From Agapetus fuscipes (lineage: Eukaryota > Arthropoda > Insecta > Trichoptera > Glossosomatidae), in contig OX637353.1 of NCBI GenBank assembly GCA_951799405.1, positions 6,820,001 to 6,884,000 of the forward strand: a stretch of DNA of 64,000 nucleotides, read 5' to 3'. The notes beneath the pieces were generated by a model. It was not told the DNA's origin and ran no database searches. It saw only the letters and a program-made list of their open reading frames with translations. This document shows, one piece after another, positions 20,591-30,556 of this stretch. Within the stretch, counting starts at the first letter, position 1; the number at the start of each line of letters is the position of its first letter. The position numbers were made by a program, and so were the translations under genes.

Positions 20591-21088
20591 TTCTGTTCTT
20601 GTACACAAAAAATCACATTTGTAAAATCAACAAATAATTAATAACAAGAGTCAAGGAAAACCAATATTTCGGTAAAAAGTGTCGTTTATAAACTAAAACC
20701 AAATAAATGTTTTCTTAATTTAACTTCCAAAAATTCCCACTTGCTTTCTCTCTAACCTGCAAGTAAGAAATAATTATCACCAGGAGGTTCACATAATAAA
20801 TAACCTCGGCAATAATTAGAAAGCACTTTCTTCCCTAGCACACTCCTGTGCCTCAATTACCTTTTACCCAATTCCACATTAGTAAAAGACCTCAACCCTT
20901 GCTCCTCTGGGGTCTTCCAGTGAGCTCAGAAATTGCTGTAACTACGATTGAACAGAGTAAGGGCTTATATTGGCGCATAGAAGAAATTAGCGAAAATCAA
21001 AAGTTCTGCCATTTTGTTGTTGTTGTTGTAGAATGTGAATGACATGCCATTACAATAATACATACATAAAATAATTAATTTATACAAA
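20591..21088. other. Intergenic, nothing recognised
   Basis: Includes a short GTT microsatellite near 21016-21030. Confidence 0.45.
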
Positions 21089-21260
21089 ACGCAGCTTATC
21101 CCTTAAAACGACGTATATGGCGAGTGGATCCTATTTATTCACACAGATAAGAGGATCAACCCTACGCCAAGAACTTCAATTTAAGTGAGGGTGCCCCTGC
21201 TCTCGGGTAGAGGGCATGTTCTCATATGTGTTGGAAGCCTGAGTACACCTTGCTGGTTAT
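21089..21260 (-). mobile_element. SINE-A internal/3' fragment
   Basis: GATAAGAGGATCAACCCTAC, GTGAGGGTGCCCCTGCTCTC and GAAGCCTGAGTACACCTTGC match, in antisense, the centre of SINE-A. The A/B-box head is missing. Confidence 0.65.
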
Positions 21261-21592
21261 ATGATTTTTGGAGTTAAAATTAACACAGGAATTAAGCATG
21301 ATTTTTGTCTATTCCTAGTCCTCTGGCATTACACGTAGCATTTTATCGTATGAGCTATTGACCGGACTTCATAATGTAATATTGATTAAAAACAAAAAAC
21401 AAACATGTACATTTTCTTACCTCTCACCAACTAACTGCCTTCTTTTCTCTACAACAAATTATTTTGACATATTTTCTTTTTCAATCAACAGCTTTCCCCT
21501 CTTTTTCTTTTACATAGAATATACGATATCGTGAACCCATAATTTCCTCGACTTACATATATCTTGGTATGATGATAACTTTACATACTGTA
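21261..21592. other. Intergenic flank of LINE-1
   Basis: Unique-looking. Its last 14 bases (CTTTACATACTGTA, 21579-21592) resemble the sequence after the LINE-1 A tail and are the proposed target-site duplication. Confidence 0.45.
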
Positions 21593-21665
21593 CATAATCA
21601 ACATTTCAGCAGTGATGTCGCGTGTCGCATCGCGCATTTAAATTAATCTTAAAAAGTGAATCACG

Positions 21666-22556
21666 ATGCCCACCCGAGGGCAAACAAGTGCTGACAAGGT
21701 GGTGGAGGGGCTCGACAGCCTTACCTCCATCATCTTGGAATTAAAAGAACAAATTAACACTCAAAATAGTCTAATTTGTGAGTTAAGTGCCAGACTCATC
21801 AAACTCGAAATCGGCATAGAAACCCAGGGGTCCCAAACTGAATCAAAGGGGCCGCAAAATTACAGTCAAGCGGCTGCCAAAAAGGATCACCCATCGGAGC
21901 AGCTGCAGCAACAGAAGCAGCCACTGCGGCAACAGAGGCAGCAGCTGGACCAACAGAAGCTGCTACCGCAGCAACACAAGCAGCCAGCGCAGCAACAGAA
22001 GCAGCCAGCTCAGCAGCAAAAGCAGCCAGCGCAACAACAAAAGCAGCCAGCGCAACAACAAAAGCAGCCAGCGCAACAACAAAAGCAGCCAGCGCAACAA
22101 CTAAAGCAGCCAACGCAACAACTAAAGCAGCCAGCGCAACAACAGAAGCAGCCAGCGCAGCAACAGAAACAGCTATTGCAAAAGCGGCCGTCTCTGGATC
22201 AGCCGCTCCAACAACAGCCTAATAAAGGGCAGTGGAAAACTGTCCAACGACGGAAACCAAGACAGAAAATGCTGCAGGGTGTCCTATCGGTGGACAACCT
22301 GAAAGCAGCACCCAAGATTAGGGTTCTCCACGTTTGGAGGTTCATGAAAGAGACAACTGCACAAGACATTGTGCAGCACGTTAAGAAGGTCACCGGCGTA
22401 GAGGTGGAGGCAACGCCTCTAGTGAACAGTGGTGGATACGCCTCATTTAAGGTGATTCTTCAGGAGGAAGGGTGGGACAAGGTATTCAACCCATTAATAT
22501 GGCCTAAAGGCATATGTCTTGCCAAATTCATTAATTTTAAAAATGGCCAACATTAA
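21666..22556 (+). CDS. LINE-1 ORF1 protein (RNA-binding Gag-like)
   Basis: 296 aa starting at a true ATG. Such ORF1 proteins bind element RNA and form the ribonucleoprotein. Residues ~12-52 are a probable coiled coil (LDSLTSIILELKEQI). Residues ~77-185 are Gln-rich, with nine 7-residue KQPAQQQ-type units encoded by a 21-bp tandem array from 21978. Residues ~190-202 are basic (QRRKPRQK). Residues ~214-290 look like the compact RRM-like domain common at the C terminus of insect CR1/Jockey ORF1 (KIRVLHVWRFMKETTAQDIV, then YASFKVIL and WPKGICLAKF). No CCHC zinc knuckle is seen. Its stop overlaps the ORF2 start by 14 bases (ATGGCCAACATTAA), which suggests coupled translation of ORF2. The minus-strand ORF at 21799-22113 is a shadow of the CAG-like repeat. 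Confidence 0.85.
   Translation: MPTRGQTSADKVVEGLDSLTSIILELKEQINTQNSLICELSARLIKLEIGIETQGSQTESKGPQNYSQAAAKKDHPSEQLQQQKQPLRQQRQQLDQQKLLPQQHKQPAQQQKQPAQQQKQPAQQQKQPAQQQKQPAQQQKQPAQQLKQPTQQLKQPAQQQKQPAQQQKQLLQKRPSLDQPLQQQPNKGQWKTVQRRKPRQKMLQGVLSVDNLKAAPKIRVLHVWRFMKETTAQDIVQHVKKVTGVEVEATPLVNSGGYASFKVILQEEGWDKVFNPLIWPKGICLAKFINFKNGQH
21978..22166 (+). repeat. 21-bp tandem repeat inside LINE-1 ORF1
   Basis: Nine in-frame units of AAGCAGCCAGCGCAACAACA-type sequence encode KQPAQQQ or KQPAQQL. The variant unit KQPTQQL occurs once. The repeat keeps frame, and copy number may vary between element copies. Confidence 0.9.
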
Positions 22557-25431
22557 AATTTTATATCAAAATGTTAGAGGTCTCAGCACCAAAACTGTAG
22601 AATTTAAAAATAATATTTTAATACAAGACAATGACATAATTGCCCTCACAGAGACATGGTTGAACGCCTCTGTCCCGTCACCTCAACTCTTTGATGGCAG
22701 GTACAATGTACACAGGCGTGACCGCGGTACCCGTGGGGGGGGCGTTTGCTTAGCAATAAAAAATACGCTTGCTTCACAAAGAATGCCCAGCATGGAGACG
22801 GATGGCGAGCATCTGTGGGTGAAAGTCACTAAAAAGTTCACCCCTGTTTACATATGCGTCGTTTACTTCCAGTGCCGGGAAGGAGAACAAGAAAGAGTAA
22901 ATTTTTTTGAAAATTTTGAAAAGAGTGCCCCAGCGATGAGCGGTCGTAGTGTAATTGTAATCGGGGATTTTAATATGAACAGTGTGAACGATTCAACGAG
23001 ACTGGAGTTATTGTGCTTCACAGAAGGGAATAGTTTTACCCAAATAAATGAAATCAAAAACAGCTATGGGAACATTTTAGACTTAGTGATGAGCAACTGT
23101 AAATTAACATGTACAGTGGAGCGTAGTGAAGAACCGATGGTGTCTGAAGATAGACACCACCCCACACTATTGGTAACAGCGCGCCCGCGAGCTGCGCCTC
23201 TGTGTGGGGAGGCGAAGCGGCCGCCACCACACCAACACAGCCAGCCCACGCACACAGATACACAAGACAAACAGTGCCATTATTTGTTAAATAATTATAT
23301 TAATTCTAACATTAATTTTAAATTATTAGATGTAGGTAGATGTAATAATATTATTAGAGTGTATGATTGGTCTCAAATGTATAAAATGACCGATAGTAAC
23401 CTAATTTTAAAATATTTTTACACTGTGATTTATAAAATTTTTGATTTGTGTGCTCCTAAAAAAAGGAGACCATGTACAGGTAGGACTTATCCAATATGGT
23501 TTTCTCAAAGAATAATTGCAGACTTGAGATCTAAGAGACATCTGCATAATGTCTACCTGAAGAATAAAACCAAGAGTAACTATATTAAATTTAAAGAGAA
23601 ACGCACTCAACTCAAGTCTGACATTGCTCATGCTCATAAGTCCTATCTAGAGAATATTCAGTCTGGAGTCGGAAATGGCTCAAGGGAATTTTGGAGGTAT
23701 GTCTCCTCACTGAAAAAAGACAGCACTGTGAAGTACACATTGGCAGATGGGGATGAGATCACGACTGATCCTCAATTAGTCTGCGAAAGATTCTCAGACT
23801 ATTTTCAATCTGTCTACAGTTCCCTGGTCCCTGAGTTAGATGTGGAAGTAATCCTTAATAACTCGCCTCTCTGTAATACCAACAGTATTGGAATTGAGCA
23901 TTTTACGTTGGAAGAGGTACAAACCTGTCTGCTCAACATTAACCCAAACAAAGCAGCGGGTCCTGATAACATTCCACCAGGCGTAATAGCAGCCTTATCC
24001 AATACTGTAGCTGAACCATTAAGGTTTATTTTAAATCTGTGTGTTGAACAATGTGAATTTCCTCAATTTTGGAAGTTAACAAGAGTCATTCCCATACACA
24101 AAGCAGATACAAAAACAGATGTCCGAAACTATAGACCTATCTCTATCTTATCGACATTTGCGAAGATCTTTGAAAGTTTAATTCATAAAAACTTACTGAT
24201 TAACATTAAATCACGTATTACCATTCATCAACATGGCTTCCTACCAAAGAGGTCTACAATTTCCAATCTTCTCACATTAAGTGCAGAAATAGCCGAAAAT
24301 CTGGATTCTCAGCACCAGACTGATGTGGTATATACGGACTTTTCTAAAGCATTCGACAGGGTAGACCATGACGTCCTACTCAAGAAAATGCACATATTTG
24401 GATTAAGTAAATCTCTTCTCTTACTTTTCGCATCATATTTAAGAAATAGACAACAATATGTTGATATTAATGGCTATACATCATTGACAGTTCAACCACT
24501 TTCTGGAGTCCCGCAAGGATCCAATTTGGGCCCACTGGCTTTCCTTATATTTGTCAATGACGTTGTTGGCATCATAAAACATAGTTCGTGTCTATTATAC
24601 GCAGATGACTTGAAGGTCTATACAAAGATTATAGACACTCAATGCTGCGTAAAATTACAGGAGGACTTGAACGCATTAGCAGTTTGGGCTGAGCAAAACA
24701 AACTCTTCTTAAATTTTAAGAAATGCGTTATCATGTCCTTCACTAAATCTCATAATCCCACTTTTCATGAGTATAGTATAGGTGGGCAAATACTAACTCG
24801 TGTGACCTCATTTAGGGATCTGGGAGTTGTCTTTGATCCCGGACTGAATTTCTCAGACCATATGACGCAGTTGACGACCGAATGCTATCGGCTTCTGGGC
24901 TTTGTTATTAGACTCTGTAAACAGTTTACAGAGCCCAGGGCGATGGCGGATGTCTTCAGCTGCGTCGTTCGATCTAAATTAGAGTACGCTGTTGAGGTGT
25001 GGACACCTCATCAGCGGAAGTACATTAATATGTTAGAACAGCTCCAGAAGAAGTTCCTGAGGTACCTCCTCATGAGAACGCAGGGTAACTACCCTCAGTT
25101 CATGCACCATGAGGACCTGCTTCGGGAAACTGGCTTCAGGAGCTTAGAAACTAGGCGCAACGGGACCCTGATGGTGCTCACTTATAAAGTCATCAATGGT
25201 TTAATAGACAGTCCCACCCTGTTGGAGGGTTTCAGGTTGTTTGTACCAAATTACTATAATCGGGGGCGAGGTCATGATCTTTTTCATGTACCAATGAGCC
25301 GCACCGATGTCTTGGCACAGCATCCTTTAACTCGGAGTGTCAAACTCATTAATGAGGCAAAAATAGATATATTTCAATATAATGTAGACACCTTCAAAAG
25401 TATGGTAAAAGAGTTCCTCCCAGCGTGTTGA
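22543..25431 (+). CDS. LINE-1 ORF2: AP endonuclease / reverse transcriptase
   Basis: 962 aa from the ATG at 22543; an upstream in-frame TTG at 22519 lies inside ORF1 and is less likely. Endonuclease motifs in order: YQNVRGLSTK, ALTETWLN, DRGTRGGGVCLAIK, VIGDFNMNS, ILDLVMSN, SEDRHHP, so the catalytic Asn, Glu, Asp/Asn and His are all present. A short GC-rich Pro/His/Gln stretch follows (nt ~23179-23265). RT motifs: NKAAGPDNIPPGV, NYRPISILSTFAKIFE, QHGFLPKRST, YTDFSKAFDRVDHD, LSGVPQGSNLGPLAF, LLYADDLKVY (YADD active site), FLNFKKC and FRDLGVVFDPGLNFSDH. No RNase H domain and no terminal zinc finger are seen. It nicks target DNA and copies the RNA there. All key residues look intact, so it could be active. 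Confidence 0.9.
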   Translation: MANIKILYQNVRGLSTKTVEFKNNILIQDNDIIALTETWLNASVPSPQLFDGRYNVHRRDRGTRGGGVCLAIKNTLASQRMPSMETDGEHLWVKVTKKFTPVYICVVYFQCREGEQERVNFFENFEKSAPAMSGRSVIVIGDFNMNSVNDSTRLELLCFTEGNSFTQINEIKNSYGNILDLVMSNCKLTCTVERSEEPMVSEDRHHPTLLVTARPRAAPLCGEAKRPPPHQHSQPTHTDTQDKQCHYLLNNYINSNINFKLLDVGRCNNIIRVYDWSQMYKMTDSNLILKYFYTVIYKIFDLCAPKKRRPCTGRTYPIWFSQRIIADLRSKRHLHNVYLKNKTKSNYIKFKEKRTQLKSDIAHAHKSYLENIQSGVGNGSREFWRYVSSLKKDSTVKYTLADGDEITTDPQLVCERFSDYFQSVYSSLVPELDVEVILNNSPLCNTNSIGIEHFTLEEVQTCLLNINPNKAAGPDNIPPGVIAALSNTVAEPLRFILNLCVEQCEFPQFWKLTRVIPIHKADTKTDVRNYRPISILSTFAKIFESLIHKNLLINIKSRITIHQHGFLPKRSTISNLLTLSAEIAENLDSQHQTDVVYTDFSKAFDRVDHDVLLKKMHIFGLSKSLLLLFASYLRNRQQYVDINGYTSLTVQPLSGVPQGSNLGPLAFLIFVNDVVGIIKHSSCLLYADDLKVYTKIIDTQCCVKLQEDLNALAVWAEQNKLFLNFKKCVIMSFTKSHNPTFHEYSIGGQILTRVTSFRDLGVVFDPGLNFSDHMTQLTTECYRLLGFVIRLCKQFTEPRAMADVFSCVVRSKLEYAVEVWTPHQRKYINMLEQLQKKFLRYLLMRTQGNYPQFMHHEDLLRETGFRSLETRRNGTLMVLTYKVINGLIDSPTLLEGFRLFVPNYYNRGRGHDLFHVPMSRTDVLAQHPLTRSVKLINEAKIDIFQYNVDTFKSMVKEFLPAC

Positions 25432-25473
25432 TGGCTGTGAGGGTGCACTGTAATTAGGGCAACCTGTTGTGCA

Positions 25474-25474
<1 letters not shown>

Positions 25475-25523
<49 letters not shown>
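25475..25523 (+). repeat. Poly(A) tail of LINE-1
   Basis: 49 uninterrupted A directly before the proposed target-site duplication. Its purity argues for a young insertion. Confidence 0.95.
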
Positions 25524-25525
<2 letters not shown>

Positions 25526-25742
25526 TAACCTACTGTAAGAATTAATTAATTTTCATATAAAACCTTCAATTTTTAAATTTATACATCCTGAAACGTACAA
25601 GCCACATTTTTTATAACAACTAAGTAAAGGGTGCTATCAATGAGCGTCTTGAACTTCCCCTACCTTGAAAATTAATGTCCCACCAGGTGGCTTTAATTGG
25701 TTGGCAGGAAGAAGGTTTGCTATCGATTCGTATGCCCACCAG

Positions 25743-25857
25743 CAAGTATACAACATCACGTTTAAACTCAACCAAAACGTTAACCAAAAAATGAGAAAAG
25801 TTTCCATACATGTTTGGTAAAATGCGATGAAAGTGTGGTTAAAGTATAGCGTGTACA
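25743..25857. mobile_element. Family D foldback MITE, copy 4
   Basis: CAAGTATACAACATCACG, TTTAAACTCAACCAAAACGT and CCATACATGTTTGGTAAAAT match the family. The right end is diverged. Confidence 0.6.
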
Positions 25858-26056
25858 AAAACGTCTACAAGATAAAAGAAATCCATCGAATTTTCCTATT
25901 TTCTTTCAGAAGATTAAAGAGGCGCTTTTACATTTTCATATTAAACTTTGATGACTTTGCTTTGTAGTCAAAGTTGTGACAAGTTTTTACTGGGGGAACA
26001 GATGTCGCGCGTACGGTGTAAAAAAAATATCTACGAATTAATAAATAAAGTCATCG

Positions 26057-26180
26057 TATAAAAATATTTCTAACAATTATGCTCCCGAAGATGCCTTATT
26101 TGGCAAAAACGTTTGAGCGAAAAAAATAACTAAAAGAGAATTAAAACTTTGCTTTTCTAATTGAATTATAAAAAAGAAAA
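26057..26180 (+). mobile_element. Short Penelope-like tail with 14-bp target-site duplication
   Basis: 124 bp bounded by AAATAAAGTCATCG at 26043-26056 and 26181-26194 (identical). It contains the family's hammerhead-like segment and GAATTAAAACTTTGC. It is far too short to encode protein, so it is a severely 5'-truncated PLE or a short non-autonomous derivative. Confidence 0.75.
26080..26119 (+). ncRNA. Degenerate hammerhead-like motif
   Basis: TGCTC, CCGAAGA, T, GCC-TTATTT-GGC, AAAA, palindromic AACGTT, T, GAGCG. Stem I pairs 4 bp plus a wobble. The core U4 is C and G12 is A, so this copy is expected to be inactive. Confidence 0.4.
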
Positions 26181-26322
26181 AAATAAAGTCATCGAGTTTT
26201 CTAGTTTTATTTCTAAAAATATATAGAGGCGCTTCTACATTTTGATATGAAATTCTGATGACTTTTTTGTGTAGTTAAAGTTGTGACATGTTTTTACTCG
26301 GGGTACCAGATGTCGCGTGTAC

Positions 26323-28664
26323 AAAAACTCTGGAAAAACACAAAAGTTGCAGACGAAGTTACCTGCGCGGTCTGTACGTGATCCTTGAATAATAAAGCAC
26401 TAGGAAAATACAGGTGATATTATGGGAGCTTCATGGAGTAGAGTTTTGAAGGGGTTTGTTTTTTTATTCAAGGAAATAACAAGGAAAATACGAGAACATT
26501 TTTTATAAAAATACGAGTACTTTTCCTTATACATACCTATTATATTTTTTTATTCAATTTAATTAAAGTTGTTATGATTTATTTTTACAAAATTTATTTC
26601 AGGTACGGTTCACACACAGAGTCACTTTACATGTACACCATACAACGGCCAGTTGGCTTCACCTACTATAGAGAGCTTTTGGCCCTTATTTTATAGTAAG
26701 AATAAAGATCATTATCGAATCATTGAAAATTGGAACATGCGAGACTTTACTAAAACATCCAAACACGCTAGCGATCTCGAAAACAAAAATAAAATATCAA
26801 ATACAATTATATAAGTACCTAACATCTACTTAATTCTAGAGAGGCTTCACAGCCTTTATCACCGACACTAAGACAGAAAAACAAAACAAAACATATTCGT
26901 AGCAATATAGTTAAGAGTGAAAAAAAATACTTGATTAATTTAAAACATGTTACATTTTTTAAATTGTTTATAAATCTAAATCTAAATCTTTATCATAATC
27001 ATAATCACTTATACGATAATCCGGACTAAATCTATAATCAATCGAGTCATATAAAACCAAAGGTGGAAATTTCAGATTTTTTCTTAAATGAGAGAAATTA
27101 GTAGACACCTTTGCTGCGCGTTGTTCTTAAGTTTCATCCTTATGCGTCGCCTCCTTAAGACATTGGCTACAACGCCAACAAGAATAATGTTACCTCTTCA
27201 ACGTGGTTAATATTAATTTGTAATCACTCCACTATTTTTATAGAATCAAAACAATTCTTTTTAAAAACTGTTTTATTTTCACTGCATTTATTAAGGTCGA
27301 AAACGTTCGAAATTTGTAATTAAAATAAATGAAAAAGTGTGAAAAGAAACAGTGTTTAATTAAAATTTTGTTTTTAAAAAACATAAATAATCAATCTTTT
27401 GTAACTAGTCAAACGACCAATGTTTTATCTTCTATTAAAACTTCTTGCATGTATTCCTATATACTTTCTTTTGCATTCTCGTAAATGTATGTGTAGTTTT
27501 TAGTCGACAGAAGTATCATCACGTAATTTATTTGAACTTAAGGTAGGATTTAATGTGTCCCATAATAATTGTGAAGCGTGACAGGTAAGATATCCAATAA
27601 TTGGTTTCCCCGACATGTTCTGGGTGGTTCCTCACTGGCCTCCCTTTCCTTGTTCACAAACCCCTCCAGCGCATGCTACACACGGGGACAGTATACAAGG
27701 GATACGTGGTAAGGGTTTGTTCTGAAAGCTACTACAGGTTAGTAGCAAGCGGTTAGTGTAAGTGGTTAGTGTATGCGTTAAATACCTTTCCCTGAGGATG
27801 ATAACGATGGATGATTGTTTTCCTGTGGAGCCGTTTAATGGTCCATGTCCATTTCAAGGGCGCAATGGCTCTTTGAGTAGGTACAGCATCTTCTTCAATC
27901 CTCTTTTGAACGTATGCATGATAGGGTATACTCAATTGAATAAAATACAAACACACTAATGAAACAACACTACAAGACCTGCGTTAAGTAAAAAGTAATG
28001 GGTACCTTTGATTAAAAATAAATAAATCTACATACAAGACAATTTATTCGGACTTTGATACGTTTAGTTAATTCCCTGCTTGTCATTTATGTGACAAAAT
28101 TAAATACAAAAAAATCAAAATTAAAGTACTAATGGCAGCACCTTATTCGCCTCAAAAAATGATACATTAGTTTATGCAGCAGTTAAACAGTCAAATCAGG
28201 CCGTAGATGTAAGCTCTGGTACATTCAATAATTGTCATTTTTTTTTTGTTTGTAATTAAAATACGCATTAGGGAAACTGTTTTTTATATATGTAATAAAA
28301 CTAATAGCAGCACCTTCCTTGTTTCAAAAACAGTATTTTTTCATTTGGATGGTAGCAGAACAGTAAAAGCTCTAAAATCCATTCCACCCCTGCCTAATAA
28401 TAACTGTGTTGGTGTGAACCCCACATTTAGGCCACTGTCACAAGCCATGCCCGTAATTCAATGAATACTAAATGACGTTTCATGACCAAAAATTTACGTC
28501 ACGTACTCCTGCCATCAAAATGATACCATACGTCACAAAGCTGCGTTCTTACGTGACAAAATTATTATAACTGGAGACGAGCTTAATCGCCCATCAGAAT
28601 AATTTCTATAATTTATGTAGTAAAGATATTTTCGCATCGTAAGCATGAGTTTTATACAAATCGT
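26323..28664. other. Long intergenic stretch; one weak PLE-like trace
   Basis: 27292-27330 (GGTCGAAAACGTTCGAAA) resembles the GAAAACGTTCGAG part of PLE tails but lacks the rest. 27600-27760 is somewhat GC-rich with CAAGCGGTTAGTGTAAGTGG-type duplication. ORFs at 27753-27956 (minus) and 27762-27959 (plus) mirror each other. Confidence 0.4.
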
Positions 28665-28920
28665 CCACTCAGCGCTTGTTTGCCTTTTCTAAAAAAATAT
28701 ATTCAAAGATTACATTTGAATAAAATTGCTTTAACTAAACAATGTGAGCCAAGAAAAAAATGTAAAACACAAAAAAGTGAGAGTTGTGTCTCATATTTTC
28801 AAAATATTTTTTAGCGGTCATAAGACACATTGGTCCAGTACACATTCAAACATTACTCATTTGAAATTACCGCTGTTGGAGATAACGACAAGGAAGTATT
28901 CACATTTGTAAAAACATATC
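28665..28920 (+). mobile_element. Family C repeat, copy 2
   Basis: CACTCAGCGCTTGTTTGCCT, GTGAGAGTTGTGTCTCATAT, CATAAGACACATTGGTCCAG and CTGTTGGAGATAACGACAAG align with copy 1 at 9.4 kb. Confidence 0.65.
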
Positions 28921-28964
28921 TCTTGTAAAACTCGTCTTAGCTCGTCGTGTCTTCAACGGCCGAC

Positions 28965-29140
28965 TTACATTTTGTTACCTTGAGAAACTGCACTACGTCC
29001 TCTCTAACTCAATCCCTCATATTAAGTCCTCCTACCTCAGCTTGCGTCTTTCGCCCAAGTTTCCAGTCATCATTCTTTTAAAGAACTGCGTGTCCGTCAT
29101 TCTCTTAACATGCCCAGCTCATTTCAGCCTGAATAGTCTA
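28965..29140 (-). pseudogene. LINE ORF2 C-terminal fragment (RTE/R1-like RT tail)
   Basis: Minus-strand reading gives AGHVKRMTDTQFFKRMMTGN followed by LGERRKLR, interrupted by stops. The phrase (W)AGHVxRM followed by a basic G-R-x segment is typical of the region after the RT domain in RTE-like and related LINEs. No RT catalytic motif remains. Confidence 0.55.
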
Positions 29141-29276
29141 TTTTGGATTCAAATGCTAGAGACCTGATACATATCGTACAATTCGTTGTGCCAGATATGA
29201 CACTCTTTCTCCTAATTCACGGGTTCAAAAATTCTTCTCGTTTCCTGAAGGTCGGTTTTCAAAAGTCGGAAGGAAG

Positions 29277-29448
29277 GTTTCCTGAAGGTCGGAAAAATTG
29301 TAAGGTTTATGTTTATTTGAGGTGTCGTTTTTAATTTACACGTAAAAATGCAGAATTTGTAAGTGTGAATTTACACGTGTCTGTTTGTGAGCATGCATTA
29401 TATATGACTTTTAAATGTTAAAATATCTTTGCAACTTAGATTTTAGAT
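29277..29448 (+). mobile_element. Family F repeat, copy 10
   Basis: CCTGAAGGTCGGAAAAATTG, TTATGTTTATTTGAGG, ACACGTGTCTGTTTGTGAGC and ATCTTTGCAACTTAGATTTT. The 5' end is partly lost. Confidence 0.75.
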
Positions 29449-29965
29449 AGATTGATAAAGACTTTTCTTTCAAAAGTGCGCAGTATTTCAGCCATTCTAT
29501 TCGTCAGTGTCATGTCAAATCCATGTATTCAATTTTAACATATTGCTGAATAAGGAACCTTTTTATGTTAAATTATTTACTTGTTTTCCCAGAAAAATAA
29601 TGCTTGCAGCCGTGCGGTTTGAAACGACAGAAGACAATATATTTCAAGTCTTCAGTAATATGGCTTGGCGAATTCCTATACGAGACAATTTGCAAATACC
29701 GCAACTCAAATAAGACAACCATGTATTTTTGGTATTTCTCTCAGAATATTGTATTCCGGAATATTTTTGAATACATTTAAATTGTAGTATTGCTTCTTCG
29801 TTAAAAGAAATGAAAAATAAATACGTGAAAGCATTGTTATAAAGTAGCGGTAAGAGAACAATTATCTGTGAGTGTTCTTAATATTTTGCTTTATATTTGA
29901 TTTGTTAATTTACTATATGTAATCATTTTGATTTTTAATGAAACAATCATTGATAAGGATTTTAC
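29449..29965. other. Intergenic, nothing recognised
   Basis: A 68-codon ORF (29507-29713) is present but shows no recognisable domain. Confidence 0.4.
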
Positions 29966-30087
29966 TTTATAGCAGTCCGAAGGACTGTTATAAAGTATTG
30001 TATTCGTCCGAAAAAAAAAAATGAGGTTTCAACGGAAATGAGTTGTCCTGCACCAGGACATGCAAAAAAACCTAATTTGTCGAACCT

Positions 30088-30120
30088 GTCCGTCCGTCCG
30101 TCCGTCCGTCCGTCCGTCCG
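30088..30120 (+). repeat. (GTCC)8 microsatellite
   Basis: 33 bases of uninterrupted GTCC units inside element J. Confidence 0.95.
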
Positions 30121-30556
30121 TATGAGTGTATGTCCCAGCCGAAACTACTGATCACAGAGACACCAATTTTTGGATTTAGAGAATTGATAACCACAGATTT
30201 TGATGAGCCGACCGGCATGGCGTCACCCTGAAAATTCAAGATGGCTTAACGTAACATCAAATTCTATATCATAATTGAATAAATTTTTTGAAAATAAAAA
30301 CATAAAGTGCCGTTTACATGATATCAAAAATTGAAATTAAAAGGCTACAAAAACCTATCAGAACGCAAAAAACTTTTATGTTTCTTAACTTTATCAGAAA
30401 AAAATTTTGTATCACTATAATTCATTGTGAAACATTTTTCAAATTTTAGAAAATTCAAGATGGCTTCCGAACAGCTGAAAATTTCAAATGAGATTTTCTC
30501 AAAAACGGCTCCTACGATTTTCTTTATTTTTTTTTAATAATCGTCATTATAATACT

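Larger units (their letters stand above)
21593..25523 (+). mobile_element. LINE-1: near-complete Jockey/CR1-type non-LTR retrotransposon
   Basis: 3.93 kb. A short 5' UTR is followed by ORF1 (21666-22556), ORF2 (22543-25431) and a ~43-base 3' UTR, ending in 49 consecutive A (25475-25523). Flanks CTTTACATACTGTA (21579-21592) and CTTAACCTACTGTA (25524-25537) agree at 12 of 14 positions and may be the target-site duplication. Both ORFs are uninterrupted, so this is a recent insertion or a well-preserved copy. Clade assignment (Jockey superfamily: APE endonuclease plus RT, no RNase H) is from motifs, not phylogeny. Confidence 0.9.
25918..26322. repeat. Direct repeat pair flanking a PLE tail
   Basis: AGAGGCGCTTTTACATTTTC ... 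CAGATGTCGCGCGTAC (25918-26014) recurs as AGAGGCGCTTCTACATTTTG ... CAGATGTCGCGTGTAC (26225-26322). The copies are ~97 bp and about 15-20% diverged by eye. This looks like an old local tandem duplication. Confidence 0.7.

Noticed and set aside
21799..22113. 104-codon minus-strand ORF rich in Ala and Val
   Set aside because: Exact shadow of the 21-bp Gln-rich repeat in LINE-1 ORF1; repeats keep any frame open.
27292..27330. Another hammerhead motif (GTCGAAAACGTTCGAAA)
   Set aside because: Only the GAAA/stem III part is present; there is no CTGAnGA core or stem II upstream.
27753..27959. ORFs of similar extent on both strands
   Set aside because: Mirror-image ORFs in the same segment with no family motif on either strand.
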